A stretch of 64,000 bases of DNA from Theobroma cacao (GCF_000208745.1 NC_030859.1:9388376-9452375), one strand, 5' to 3'. Shown: positions 22,717 to 33,971, counted from the stretch's first letter. Numbers and translations are program-made. Notes: a model not told the origin generated them from the letters alone.

Positions 22717-23892
22717 CATTATGTGACAAATGCAACAATGCTTGTGCGGGGTGAGTGTGCACTTGCTAGTGATAATGGTGGTGAGGAAGATGGATGGTGA
22801 TACTACCCGTGTGCACGATGTGGGGGGATGAACACGATGGCATTAACTGTGCACGATGTGAGGGGATGCACATGATGACTCCGGCTATGTGCACGATGAG
22901 CTGAGTGAGATGGGATGTCAGGCTATGTGCATGATGTGGAGGGATGCACATGAGCTGGGTGAGATGGGATGTCCAGCTATGTGCATGATGTGGGGGAATG
23001 CACATGAGCTGGGTGAGATGGGTGTCCGGCTATGTGCACGATGTAGCAGGATGTACATGAGCTGGATGAGATGTGGTGGTATACTAATTGATATAAGCTT
23101 AAGTATATGTATATGCAATATAAAGATCAAGATTATAATATGTGATTATACGGCATGATGAATTTTGAAAATTTCTCATTTACTTGTAAATTGATTTTAT
23201 CACAGCAAGAAATATTCTGTTTATACTGCCTTGCTTCGATGATTGCTAGAAATTTCCTCTCTTTCCAATTTCATGCTGAATTTGGTTCCTTCATCATTAA
23301 AGGATTTAATAACCAGGAGTTTAATGGAGGGATTTTAATAAGAACTTGAACTAAGTTGCATTGTTTTCAAATAAGTGAATCATGAGTATCAACTTTCCTT
23401 ATCGTTGCTTGTTCCCTTCTTATGTTCACTCATTGAGTTTGTACTCACTGTTTTCAACTTCATGTTTTCAGACCAGGAGGTAGTTGGAACCTAGGTCGTC
23501 TATGTAGTTTCGTCTCCTTGGTAGGTATGTTGGCATTCAGTAGTTGTCCCTTCACCTTGGGCACTTCGCTGGAAGCCTAGAGTCATTTTTGTTTGTAAAT
23601 ACATACATGTGATGTAAAGCACTAAGATGCATGCCTTAGACCACATATGTATATTTTGATTGGTAAGCCATCATGAGTGGCAATGGTTAATATTAATTTA
23701 GGTTAATATAAATGCAGTTTTGATTACTATAGTTTATTAGTAAAGTACTTTAAGGGTAGAATTGTGAGATGAAATTTTTAGAATAATCGATGGGATAATG
23801 AGCAAGATTACGTAAATAGGCTTGCTTGGGCTTAGTGGATTACGTCCATTGAGTCCATGCGCCGGTCACGGCTCGAAAATCGGGTTGTGGCA
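21259..23892 (+). repeat. Chromovirus 3' LTR
   Basis: It is 2634 bp, TGTGAAACC...GGGTTGTGGCA, and similar throughout to 3291-5920. Compared with that copy, the TA microsatellite at 22685-22716 is about twice as long. It carries a GTGAGT donor-like site at 22196 and a TTTTCAG acceptor-like site at 23470. Confidence 0.95.
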
Positions 23893-23897
23893 AAATC

Positions 23898-24707
23898 CCA
23901 TTAAAGATAAGCAAAAAAGAGATTAAAAATTAAGATTATATGAGAGTTCAATTGCAATCCTAGAAAAAGAAAATTAGCTACTCATAATTTCAAAGACAAA
24001 TAACATTATATAAATTTCAACCATTGAGAGTAACAAGAAAAATATAAACTAAGGAAGAAAACAAAATGAATATTTACTGCCTGGCTCTCCAAGTTTCAAC
24101 CTCAACCTCTAGCTTCTTAAATCTCCAAAAGTTGTCTCCTTAATGTCTCTCAAATATATCCTATTTATAATAACAAACTTAACCTATAAGTCCCTAAATT
24201 AACCTACTAATTCTAACTATTGGCTTAATAGTGTAAAGAGGCCCAAACATCAATTGTCAATCTTAAAATTGCCATTCCCACAATAGTACATCTATCCATT
24301 TTTCGATGCAATTTTCTTTATCTTTGAGGCAAAACTGGGCAAAGTAATCTTCATGAAAGGTTTAGCTTTGTCTCTTAGTTTTCCAATGGTCCAAGAATAG
24401 CAGCATTTGGAGTTTCGTAATGCATGTTATGGTCAAAACATTGAAGCATATGCAAGCAAACTTCTAGTTCTTTTAGTATCTTACTTTCCAAAATTAAGCC
24501 AAATTCCCTTAGTTTCTATAAAAATATAAAAACTAATAAATAATAACCTAATTATAAGAAATAAACATAAAATTAAAATAACTTACTTAAAAATAAACTA
24601 ATTATAAAAACAACAAAAAATAACTAAATTATAATTGAAAATTAAGGACTTTGCTAATATTTAATAACAAAATTATACTAAAATAATTCTATAAAATAGA
24701 ATTATCA
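23898..24707 (-). repeat. Athila 3' LTR, inner segment
   Basis: It continues 2658-3290 after removal of the chromovirus and one TSD. It matches 52131-52911 and ends (minus strand start) in TGATAATTC at 24707. It has about 30 bp (near 24664-24700) that the 5' LTR lacks. Confidence 0.9.
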
Positions 24708-24723
24708 CACACCCAAACTTAAG
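24708..24723 (-). other. Athila polypurine tract
   Basis: On the minus strand this reads CTTAAGTTTGGGTGTG directly before the TGATAATTC LTR start. The TTTGGGTGTG form is typical of Athila-like elements. Confidence 0.75.
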
Positions 24724-26056
24724 ATTTTGCTAGTCCTAGAGCAAAAGAAAATCACAAAAAGAAAACTGAACATAAAAATCATTGAACGAAAGATAAAAGT
24801 ACCAAATCATGATTCCCCAATTTTTCCATCAAAAATTAATTCAAATTTCAGCTTAAAGTAACATACAACTAATTCTTAAAGTCATGCATCAATTCAAGTG
24901 AAAACTTATTTTTCAAATGGACTTCCTCTGTGTGTCTGAATAATTTCTTACAAAGAATATCATGCAATTGGGATTAGTTTATGCCAAATCTAAGCATATA
25001 GCAATACTAGGAACCCATAACTTTGCTTTTCATCTCTGTCTCCTCTAATGTAGATTAACACTTATTCAAGGATCAATAGGTCTTTATCAAGCTTATAATG
25101 TAAGGCTAGAGTTTAGGTATGATAAAGCATATATTTAGGCTCAAATTCACCCTAAGCACTTAATCAATCTAGGACCTATAAAGAGCTAAAAAAAAAAAAA
25201 ATTTATAGCACCCCCAAACTTGAAGTATACTTTCCTTTGTACAACACACTTTATTTCTTTCTTTTTTTCTTTCAACCCCCAAACTTATTTTTGACAATTA
25301 TAAACAAGGGGTAATTTTCCTAACAACTATCACCCTTTTTTTTTCTCTCACCTTTCTCCCTCAATTTATCCTTAAGCTTAAATCATTCCATAGAAAGATT
25401 AAATTACTTAAAGGGTGAAAGGTTCAAATTGTTGGATTTAAATAGATAGGTTAAGGCTAGCACAATTGCGTATTTACAAAGAAAAGGTAAATTAGGCTAA
25501 GAAATGGTGACTAAGGATAAACATAACAAGGTAAGCTCAAAAAGGCTCAAACAATCTAAAGATGGCCTAAATCACTTTCTATCCTAAGTATTATCTAAGA
25601 TTTCACCTTGAGAGAGAATTAAACAAATTCTAGAATTCTTAACTTCACTATACTTTTTCATCAACATAAACTTTCTCTAAATCACATAAAAATTCTAAGT
25701 AGAGGAATATAGTGCTCAAATTATTGGAAGTCACATTCTAAAATAAAGCTAACACAAGAATATCACATAAAATTAAGTCATAACTATATGTTTCCCAAAA
25801 GCTAAGAATTACAAGATAATCAAAATCTCATCCTAGGATGAGGTGCAACTATATCAAAAAAAAATTTTTTGAACACAAATAAAACATGCAAAACATAACT
25901 TAAAATAAAACTAACTAAACTTAACATAATGAAAAGAATAAACCAACGAAATTCTAAAATACTCTCCTAAACTTTGAACAAAACATTGTCTTCAATGTGA
26001 GAAAAGAGAATTAGAAAAAAAAGACAAGAATACTCCCTTAACTCTCAAATTGTAGT
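24724..26056 (-). other. Athila 3' untranslated region
   Basis: About 1.3 kb of AT-rich sequence between the extra ORF and the polypurine tract. No open frame or RNA gene is seen. Confidence 0.6.
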
Positions 26057-26592
26057 CTACAGGTCCTCATCATCATGACCACCAAAATCGTCCTCAGAGT
26101 CTGAATTCGTAAGCAACGAAGGAAAAATAGTCATATCCATCCCAATGTGTTCGACATAGGCTCTCATCATTTGTTCAATTCCCTGATTTTACCTTTCGTG
26201 ATTGTCTAGTCAAATATCAATGCGTTCCATCCATTAAGCAATACTACGTGTGGGAGCCACCTATGAAAGTGGGAGGGTTGCTAGAGAAGAACTACCAGCC
26301 ACTGGTGCAGACTCTTCCAATCGATTAAGAATGCCCATGGTTATGGGAATTTTCGGTTGTTGCAACTCCTTCTTATCGCTCCATTGCACACTAGCTTTTG
26401 TACATAATGTAGTGATCAAAGCAAAAAAATCGATACCACCTTGTTTAGCGCAACCCGTATGTAAGATGGCATGAGAGATAACCTTACCAATGTCAATGGA
26501 TTTATAAGTTACAATGGCATAAATTAGAACTATGCAATCCCTCTTGACATCGCTGATATGAGTAGATGGGAGCAATCGTGTCGCTACAAAGT
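26057..26592 (-). pseudogene. Athila extra ORF, C-terminal part (plant-transposon domain)
   Basis: This is the second half of the ORF that begins on the other side of the solo LTR at 26598-32736. Reading across the insertion gives KVWLHFVATRLLPSTHIS. Then come KSIDIGKVISHAILH and FFALITTLCTKASV, the second half of the PF20167-like plant transposon domain. The tail passes through a stretch with a few disruptions and ends in an acidic DSEDDFGGHDDEDL and TAG at 26057. Its place between integrase and 3' LTR is that of the so-called env ORF of Athila, but no membrane helix is visible. The role is unknown. Confidence 0.72.
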
Positions 26593-27164
26593 GTAACTAT
26601 GAAACCTCGACCTCTATAGACTCATAACTAAAAGTAGACTCGATAATACGGATCAGGGGTAATTTTGTTATTTCTCATGGTGAGCTCCTAGAAGTAGCTT
26701 TCTAATATTATCAAGGTCTAAGTAGACCTAAGGAATAGATAAATGATGGTAAAATGAATGAAAAAGATAGAAATACTGATAATTTTCATAATAGGTGTAA
26801 AATGGTCATTTTTCATCTTGCATTTAAATTTTTACGTTTTCATGAACCGGAGTATTTCTAGACTATTATGGACTTTGTCTTAGTGTCAAAAGAGTAAAAA
26901 GATTTTTTTTTCTGGAAAAAAAACACGTAGGGCTCAGTTACCCTGTTAAATTTTATTAATTACGAAATATAAAATACAAAGGAGATAACATGAACCGATC
27001 CTCCAAGTTACATGAGCATAAGAAAATTTTGAAGACGCACCTAGAGGAAAAATTTTAAATCCAAAATGTACTTTGCGAAACCTAAAATAGTGCACTACAA
27101 ATACCTATTGCGTTCCCAACTAGCTGCAAAGTTCACCGAGATGGCATCTTCATCCAAAGCCTCA

Positions 27165-29503
27165 TCATTTTTCCACAAATCCACGACTGTCTGAGACTAA
27201 ACTTAATATTTTGTCAATTGAAACTTCAGTGTCTGAATGTCTCCTATGTCGCATCTTAAGATGGACCTTGATTTTTATGAATTTTGTTTCGAAGAAAGAG
27301 AGACCAGAAAGAACATCACTTAATTTTTTATTGTGCATGCACTTACTCGAGGCGGACTCTTGAGTGGGAGGATTGTCAACATGGTCTTCCATCCTTTCCC
27401 GTGGCCATGCAATTGTTGGAGAAGATTGATTATTTCCAACTAAGCTATTGGTTAGATTTGCATTCTGTTCCCCCATTGGAGTGTGTTCTCCGCTGCCTAT
27501 CAGAAAATCCACAGACTCATTTGTGACCCATGCCCCACTTTCAGACCTCCGCTGACCATTCCCTTGCCCTGTTGGTATTGAAGGTTTTAAAGAAGAATTT
27601 TTAAAATTTTCTCCGGTATCCTCATACAACTTTCCTGAACTTTCGGCTGCAGATCGAGCTCCATATACTGTCAATTCTTTATCAATCGTACTCGTGACCC
27701 CATTAGGCATGTCTGCTGACGCATTTGGGTCTCCTGACCCACTTTCTTCCCTCTGTTGACCTTCACCCCGCGGTAAAAATTCTGTTTCTGCTGATTGTTG
27801 AGAAATAAATTTTTTTGAATTTTTTCGGGTGTCCGTGCGTGTATTTTTATGCCCCCACGTCTCATCTCCCTTAGTCGGCTCTATCACCTCTGTGTCCTTC
27901 ATGTCCGTGACCTCTCTTGGTGGGCCCCACTGGCCATATTTGCTGTTGGAAAGGCTTGCAGCATACCTACCTCCTACTGCTGTCTTATCTGGAGGCTGCC
28001 AAAGGTCTGTAGCCGGGCCCACTACCAGCCGAGCAGTCTCATCCATCTCTCCATGCATGCTCTGAACGTCCATCTCGCCTCCACTTTTTGGCATTCGCTG
28101 TACGTCCCCATGCAGAACGGGTAAGTCTAGTCGTTCCTCTCCTGCATGTTCTGACCGCTCCGTTTCCCTCTCACCATACAAACTTCCATTTTTTGATAGC
28201 CGCTGACCGTCCTCCTGGAGGTTCTTCTTGCTGTGCGACCCTTTTTTGTTTTGTTTTTTTCCTTTTTTATTTACCAGCTGCACCTTTATTTTTATCTTCC
28301 ATTGCCTTCATGCCTTTGACATTTTTTTGTGGACCGCGCTGGTCATTTGTGATGAAAGGAAGACTTGTATCAAGGTTGCCTACTGTTGCGGCCATTAATG
28401 TGTTGCCCGTTTGGCCATTGGACTCTGCCATATAAGCTGCTGCTGGGGTCCTCTGGCTGTCCTCTCGGTCAGAATTTATAAATTGCTTGTCCTCTCCCTG
28501 CTGACTTGGTTCTGCTGCCCTGTTGACCTGCGCATCGCCCTCCAATGGCTGTCGTTTTGCAGAAGTTTCTGCCACCCTCTTCGCACCTCCTGGTTTGCTG
28601 CTGTCGCTCCGGGTTCCCGTGCCGGACCCCTTGTCAATGCTGCTTATTGTTGCTGCTAAAATCCCATTCTCCATTTGCAAGTTACTCGACCCATTCTTTG
28701 CCAACAAATGTCCCTCCGCCTACCGTAGAGTTGCTGCCTGTACTGGTGGGGCAGTATAATTTATTTTTAATTTCTGGCCTGCTGCTGCCTTCGCAGACTC
28801 ATGCAGTGACGTCCTATCCTCTTTTACTGTAGTTGCCAGCTTTTTATCCTTTGCACCCGTGACTTTGTTCATGTGATCCCTATTGCCATGCACGTAAAAG
28901 GAAAGCTGACAGGTTGCCCAGCCTGCTGCAGGTGCTTCATTTCCCTCGATGGGCACTGTTACCTCGATATCCTTCTCGTTTGCATGCGTTCCATTAAGTG
29001 ACCGTTCCTCATTCACGTGACTGTCACGTGTATCCCCTTCTAGCGACTGAGGTTGAGTTGCACTCGCCACCTTCTCTCCGCCTGCTGCTTGGGCGTCGCT
29101 CCCATTTCGTTCATTGTTTAATCCTCATTGCTCTCCCTCTGCCCTTACATTTGTTCTTTTTTTCGCGAACTGGGCATCACCTGCTGTAGCTATCCGCCTT
29201 ACTGTTTGTCCCTGTTTTTCCACCAGATTTTGTTCTTCGTTTTTCCTCAACCATTATCATCTGGAAGTTGTTGTGAATTGGAACATTAGTATGCTGGGTT
29301 TCCTTTTGGGGTTCCGCTGCTTTGCCCACCGTATCCTTTATACCACTGGTTCCAGCTTTTCCGATCACATGCCATTGTAAATTTTGTTTTATTGGCTCCT
29401 CACGGTGCGAATTTTTTCCTTTTTCCAAATCTGTCTTGTTTTCCTCCGATGGCTTCTGATTTCTTTCTCTCGGTTTCTCACTGTCATTTTCGTCTTCCTT
29501 TGA
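27165..29503 (-). pseudogene. LINE ORF1 C-terminal extension (broken)
   Basis: Downstream of the zinc knuckle, open segments at 29177-29428, 28720-29070, 28267-28707 and 27165-28283 form a long, hydrophilic, low-complexity tail rich in G, E, S, N and Q. The frame shifts at least twice. Segments such as GQRRSESG, GQQREESGSG and DGQRLSKNGS recur at intervals of roughly 70 to 110 residues and suggest degenerate internal repeats. The last segment ends at 27165, followed only by the 3' end. No known domain is seen. It may be the variable C-terminus of ORF1, or ORF1 sequence expanded after ORF2 was lost. Confidence 0.6.
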
Positions 29504-30448
29504 CTATTTTTTCCTTTCCGTAGTCTGCAGTTTCTTTTTCGGTCTGTATCCCATTACCATGCACGATGCTACACCATGCCCTACGTGCCAGCAGTGTGAA
29601 CAAAACTCCGAAAGTTTAGCAAACTCGACTTTCTGCATATAGCCTCCAGTGATCGATCCTGTTTGCCTATCCCGTATGACTATCCATACTTGTTCTATAG
29701 GGGGCTTTTGACAGTCATACTCGACACACACCCTTGCCACACTTGGGCGAGTGCCATTAGCCTTAGCTTCATCAACCATCAGGGGGCGCCCGACCGTCTT
29801 TGCAATCACCAGTAGGGCAGATTTTTCATATAGATGAGTCCTCAGGTTAGGAAAGGAAATCCACACAAGCACTATAGAGGATTCCTTCTCCGGCTGGAAA
29901 TCCGGATTCCACTTGAATACAGGCATTTTTTGGTTCGAAATAAACCAGATCTGCTTTAACCATATCTTGCTGAGATCTTGCTCGTTGGTGAGTTGAATCA
30001 AGATATGCTTGTAGTCAAGCCGTCGAATCTCATAGGCGCCGACCAACCCTATCCCTTTAAAAGCCGTCCGGATCTCCTGCATACGCTGCATCCTAGAAAA
30101 TTTACCAACCATAGAAAAACGGAAAGGCTGTGCTAACGCAGAAATCTCATCTTCATAGAAGGAAACCGTCGGTCGATCCTTATACAAAAAAGGTTCACGA
30201 TTTGGAGGAATAAGGGTCGCTTTCCCTCCGGCCGCCACTGTCAAGAAGGATTTCTTTTGTGCCCTGGGGGATATTGGTGGCTGGTTTTCACTGTGGGAAC
30301 ATTGCAAGTGAGCTTGGGGGGGAGGCGGCAGGATGTTTTCTGCTGCTAGGAGGTTATTGGTGGATCCCGATTGCTTAGGAGAGGAAGTAGCAACCGGCAG
30401 GGGGTGAGGAAGAGGGGGAAAGTTTGAAAAGTTAAGAGCATTTTCCAC
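29504..30448 (-). CDS. LINE ORF1: DUF4283 and CCHC zinc knuckle
   Basis: A 314-residue open frame starting 30 bases from the LINE 5' end. A proline-rich N-terminus (residues 1-60) is followed by a DUF4283 region (about 85-225; FSMVGKFSRMQRM, then IWFISNQKMPVFKWNPDF and VLVWISFPNL). A zf-CCHC_4 knuckle follows at about 282-300 (FCSHCWHVGHGVASC, C-x2-C-x4-H-x4-C intact). This is the ORF1 protein of plant L1 LINEs, which binds element RNA. The frame is uninterrupted to a TAG at 29504, after which the same frame resumes. It is the best preserved ORF of the LINE. No ORF2 follows. Confidence 0.85.
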   Translation of the reverse strand: MENALNFSNFPPLPHPLPVATSSPKQSGSTNNLLAAENILPPPPQAHLQCSHSENQPPISPRAQKKSFLTVAAGGKATLIPPNREPFLYKDRPTVSFYEDEISALAQPFRFSMVGKFSRMQRMQEIRTAFKGIGLVGAYEIRRLDYKHILIQLTNEQDLSKIWLKQIWFISNQKMPVFKWNPDFQPEKESSIVLVWISFPNLRTHLYEKSALLVIAKTVGRPLMVDEAKANGTRPSVARVCVEYDCQKPPIEQVWIVIRDRQTGSITGGYMQKVEFAKLSEFCSHCWHVGHGVASCMVMGYRPKKKLQTTERKK

Positions 30449-31754
30449 TTTTTTTTTTTTTGTTTTTAGTTTGAAAAAAAGTGAAAAAATTACATAAAAG
30501 ATAGGAGGAAGACAAAATGACTTTGTTAAGGGTATTTTGATAATTTATGTGAGAAATTAGATAAATTTTAGATATAAATATCTAATTTTCAGCAGCTTCT
30601 TTTAACTTTCAGTAGCTTCTTCTTCTTCTTTCCATCTCTTCTCCCTTTCTCACATTTTCTCACCTTCCATAGAAAAGCTTGCTTTGACACCCCAATAAAT
30701 TTTCTCATGGTAATTTCAAAACTTATGTTTTTATATACATTGTCATAAGATTTTTCATACTCTTTCACTTCTACACTTCAAGAACTCTCAAAAGTCTTAC
30801 CTCAATACTTTCTCTCACTAGTTGGACATTTTAAAGAGAAAGAGAGAAATTATCCATAATAGTTTGAGAACTCTTGAGAAAGAATTCAACTATAAATCTA
30901 CCAAGGTGAGTAATGAATTAGGATTGGTGTTAAGTTGTTGATAATGGCTAGTAATTGGAGTTGTAAGTTGTTTTTTTTTTTTGAGATTTGTTTATTTATT
31001 TCTAGTGTTACTAGAGTAGGGAGAATAGATAACCAGTTAAATGGTAATTGGAAGTGAGTTAGGAATAACTAGTAAAGTTTGATATATAAAATAGCTTTTG
31101 GAGTAACATTTATGTAAATTGACTTGGTTGTGATATTATTGTGTGTGATAGGTTCCAACGAGGCCCCACACCTTCACTCAAAGCATTAGTCAAAGTTGGA
31201 CTCGATCCAAAAGTATTAACAAAAACAAGTGAGTGAACTTGCATTAAAATGTTTTGAGTAAATCTATATATGCTTGAATGAATCATTTGAAATATTTTAA
31301 TCGATTTTTCTTCAAAATGCACACGGGAACAAGCCCTTGATGAAACGTTTATTTTTGTGTTGTGTTGTGAAATGTGACTGTGATGAATCCATGTACTCTT
31401 TTATTATATTGACATAAACATATATGTGTTGTGCATTGAGAGGTGATATTGTGTAATAAATATAGCCATGTATGTGCGCTATGTAAGGGAGCACATGTCG
31501 GTGATAACAGGTGCGGGAGTGTGGATGATGATATTGTCTGTGCGCGATGTGGGGGATGCACACGATGTTATTAGCTGTGCACGATGTGGGGGATGCACAC
31601 GGTGACTCCGGCTATGTGTGGTGTGGGAATGCCCATGAGCTAAGTGAGGCGGTGGTGGTGTATATGCTTATATATATATATACTTTATAAAGAGGTTTAG
31701 AATTAGTATGTGATTGCATTGATTGTTGAAACTTAATTATTGTTAAATGTGTTT

Positions 31755-32005
31755 AAGCTGATTTTCGTTGCAACAGGATTGGATTTATATAGCAATGAAA
31801 ATTTTCCCTAACTTCATTTGGTCAGATTCTCGCTGTAGCGAAAATGAATCTCGCTGCAGCGAGAAAGTCTCGGGTTAGGGGAGGGTGTGCACTGGCTCTG
31901 TTTTCACATTCTCGCTGCAATGAAAAACTTTCAGGTGATTTGAGATTTTGGTCCGAATTCACTGCAACGGGAATGAATTTCTGTTGCAGCGAGAAACCCT
32001 CTATT
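31755..32005 (+). repeat. Array of short palindromes in group A LTR
   Basis: At least five CTGCAG-centred imperfect palindromes, including a perfect 16-bp one (TCTCGCTGCAGCGAGA, near 31849-31864), stand in pairs a few bases apart. Matching arrays are at 40-320, 43085-43135, 43980-44245 and 45585-45640. Confidence 0.75.
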
Positions 32006-32685
32006 TTGCTTGTCTTACATGGATATTTGTTGAAATTTTTCATTCTTTTCAACTTCATGGGTTATCATGGATTTTCAATGCTAAGGAATTAAATAATCAA
32101 GGGTTGAATTAAGAGGCTTTACAAGAAATTAAACTAAGTTGCATTGTTTGTAACTAAAGTGCATCATATTTTCAAAATCTCTTTGTATCGTTTGCTTGTT
32201 CCCTTATTATGTTCACTCACTGGGTTTATACTCAATGTTTTCAACTGCATGTTTTCAGATCAGGAGGTAGTTGGAACCTAGGTCGAGGTGTTCTCGTAGA
32301 TTCATCTTCTTGGTAGGTATCTCGACATTCAGTAGCTGTACCTTTGCTAAGGTCACTCCGCTGAAAGTCGAGTGCCTTTTTGTTGTGTATAGATAAAAGC
32401 GTTGTAAATTACTAAGATATATGTCTTAGACAATATATGTATATTTTGATTGGTAATGCCATTATGAGTTGGCAATGGTTAACATTATTTTGGGTTAATA
32501 TAAATGCAAGTATTTGATTGCTGTAGCACATTATTAAAGTACTTGTAGGTTGGAATTATGAAATGTGACTTTAGGAACATTTGATAGAATGATGAACAGG
32601 TTATATAAATAGGCTTGCTTAGGCTTAGTAGGCTATGCCCATTGGGTCTATGTGCCGATCATGGCCCGAAAATTGGGCTATGACA

Positions 32686-32686
32686 N
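32686..32686. other. Ambiguous base N
   Basis: This is the only N in the window. It sits between two copies of the roughly 50-bp LTR tail (32638-32685 and 32687-32736), so this duplication may be an assembly artefact. Confidence 0.9.
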
Positions 32687-32741
32687 TGCCCATTGGGTCT
32701 ATGCGCCGATCATGGCCCGAAAATTGGGCTATGACAGTAAC

Positions 32742-33320
32742 CAAACTTTCAACTCCTTCTTCATGGCACTTAGTTTAAATGAAACGAGCTCGCCATGTGA
32801 TGTCTTCCATTGGGCTCCCTCAACACAAAGCATCGATATAATCTCATTACAATCCTAATGATCGCCCAAGTACTGCACGCAGTCATCATTTTCAATATTG
32901 GAGGTTCCAAAAAATGCTTTGATAGCTTGGCTGTGAAAAGGAACTCGTTTGCCACGAACAAACGCCACACAATTAACATGCTCAACCGTATTTGCATAAA
33001 ACTCCCAAACTACAAGCACCACTACAGCTTCAGGTTGGTCACTAAATAACTGTCAATGTCTGTCTTGAAGCATGTCATGAATCTCTTTATAAGGAATGAT
33101 GGGGATATCTATCCCTTTTTCAAGAATTGGCACTTTGTTGATCAAAGACGTATGATATCGCGCAGAGGCTTCCGCGGAGATGAACTTCAATCTATCAAAA
33201 GCACCACTAGAGCTTGGTTTGGATCATTTGGGTCCATTCCTACAAAAGAAATTCAATTATCAAAACAAATCCAAAGTAAAAGTATGCAAGTAGTGTTGCG
33301 TGCACAACAAGGAAAGTATT
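32742..33320 (-). pseudogene. Athila extra ORF, N-terminal part (plant-transposon domain)
   Basis: Reading from about 33230 on the minus strand: FISAEASARYHTSL, ILEKGIDIPI, then VWEFYANTVEH, VAFVRGKRVPFHSQAIKAFFG, and toward 32742 the WLHFVATR stretch completed at 26592. This is the order of the plant transposon domain (PF20167-like): an EFYAN helix, a VRGK strand, then the WLHFV block. A TAG near 32855 and at least one frameshift break it. It lies between integrase and 3' LTR. The start codon is not certain. The function is unknown, and it may be structural or DNA-binding. Confidence 0.72.
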
Positions 33321-33922
33321 AAAAATCCAAAGGCACTAATTTAATTAATTTCTATCCAATTCAAGAAACCCAATGCCACAATTCTATTGCAACGTCTTAA
33401 AATAGACAATCTAACACCACCGTCGTCAAGAATTTATTTATTCCTTTCAATAATCCTATTCCAGACACATATTATACATAGCAAAAAGTTCTCATGCTTA
33501 TCATTCAAAAGAAAATTCTATGAAATTGCATTCATCAAACATTACCAAGTGGTGTAGATTTTTTTTTTTGCACCAACAATTCCAAAATTTACTTCTACTT
33601 GCCCAATCAAAGGTTCATAAATAAATTCATATGCCCATTAGCTATAAACTATTCATAGTAAGCAAGCATTCAACAATATGATGTGTAGCCACTACAAAGG
33701 CTATGAACTCATCCTATGGGCAATAAGAATTTGCCACTAATCACAAAAATTTTTTGCACTCCAAACATAATACATGAGAGAATAGTAAAACCCATTAACA
33801 AACCTACACAATGGACTCATTCAATGAGCAAAAATCATAAAATTTCACAATGGCCTTATTGTCAACACAACAATCTTTCTCTCATTACACAAAAGTTGAA
33901 AGTAGTAAAGCTCAAATATGTG

Positions 33923-33971
<49 letters not shown>

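Larger units (their letters stand above)
3291..23892 (+). mobile_element. Tekay/Del-like chromovirus (Ty3/Gypsy), full length, split by Copia
   Basis: Two LTRs of about 2.63 kb (3291-5920 and 21259-23892) flank one internal region. The primer site is TGGTATCAGAGCC at 5925, and the polypurine tract TAGTGGGGAAGAA precedes the 3' LTR. TSD AAATC lies on both sides. Own length without the Copia insertion is about 10.4 kb. Domain order is gag, protease, RT, RNase H, integrase, then a degenerate chromodomain, the order of plant chromoviruses. Gag and integrase-tail motifs resemble Tekay/Del. Many stop codons and frameshifts make it non-autonomous. Confidence 0.93.
26905..30479 (-). mobile_element. 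L1-type LINE lacking ORF2
   Basis: A minus-strand element of about 3.6 kb. Its 5' end is at about 30479. Its 3' end at 26905 has a run of T on the plus strand (26903-26911), the poly(A) tail. Imperfect 12-bp TSDs flank it: AGTAAAAAGATT at 26893-26904 and AGTGAAAAAATT at 30480-30491. It contains ORF1 and a long hydrophilic extension, then a 260-bp 3' end. No endonuclease or RT is found in any frame. Its GC content is higher than that of the surrounding LTR. Confidence 0.82.
26598..32736 (+). mobile_element. Solo LTR (group A) carrying a LINE insertion
   Basis: It begins TATGAAACCTCGACC (TG changed to TA) and ends GGGCTATGACA, with TSD GTAAC at 26593-26597 and 32737-32741. Without the LINE it is about 2.5 kb, the length of one chromovirus LTR, and no internal region is present. 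It splits the Athila extra ORF; removing it restores that frame. The palindromic CTCGCTGCAGCGAG array is at 31755-32005 and the tail is duplicated at 32638-32736 around an N. Such LTRs arise by recombination between the two LTRs of an element. Confidence 0.92.

Noticed and set aside
27284..29380. Plus-strand Cys/Leu-rich frames opposite the LINE
   Set aside because: They are antisense shadows of the minus-strand ORF1 tail, which has the recognisable domain and start.
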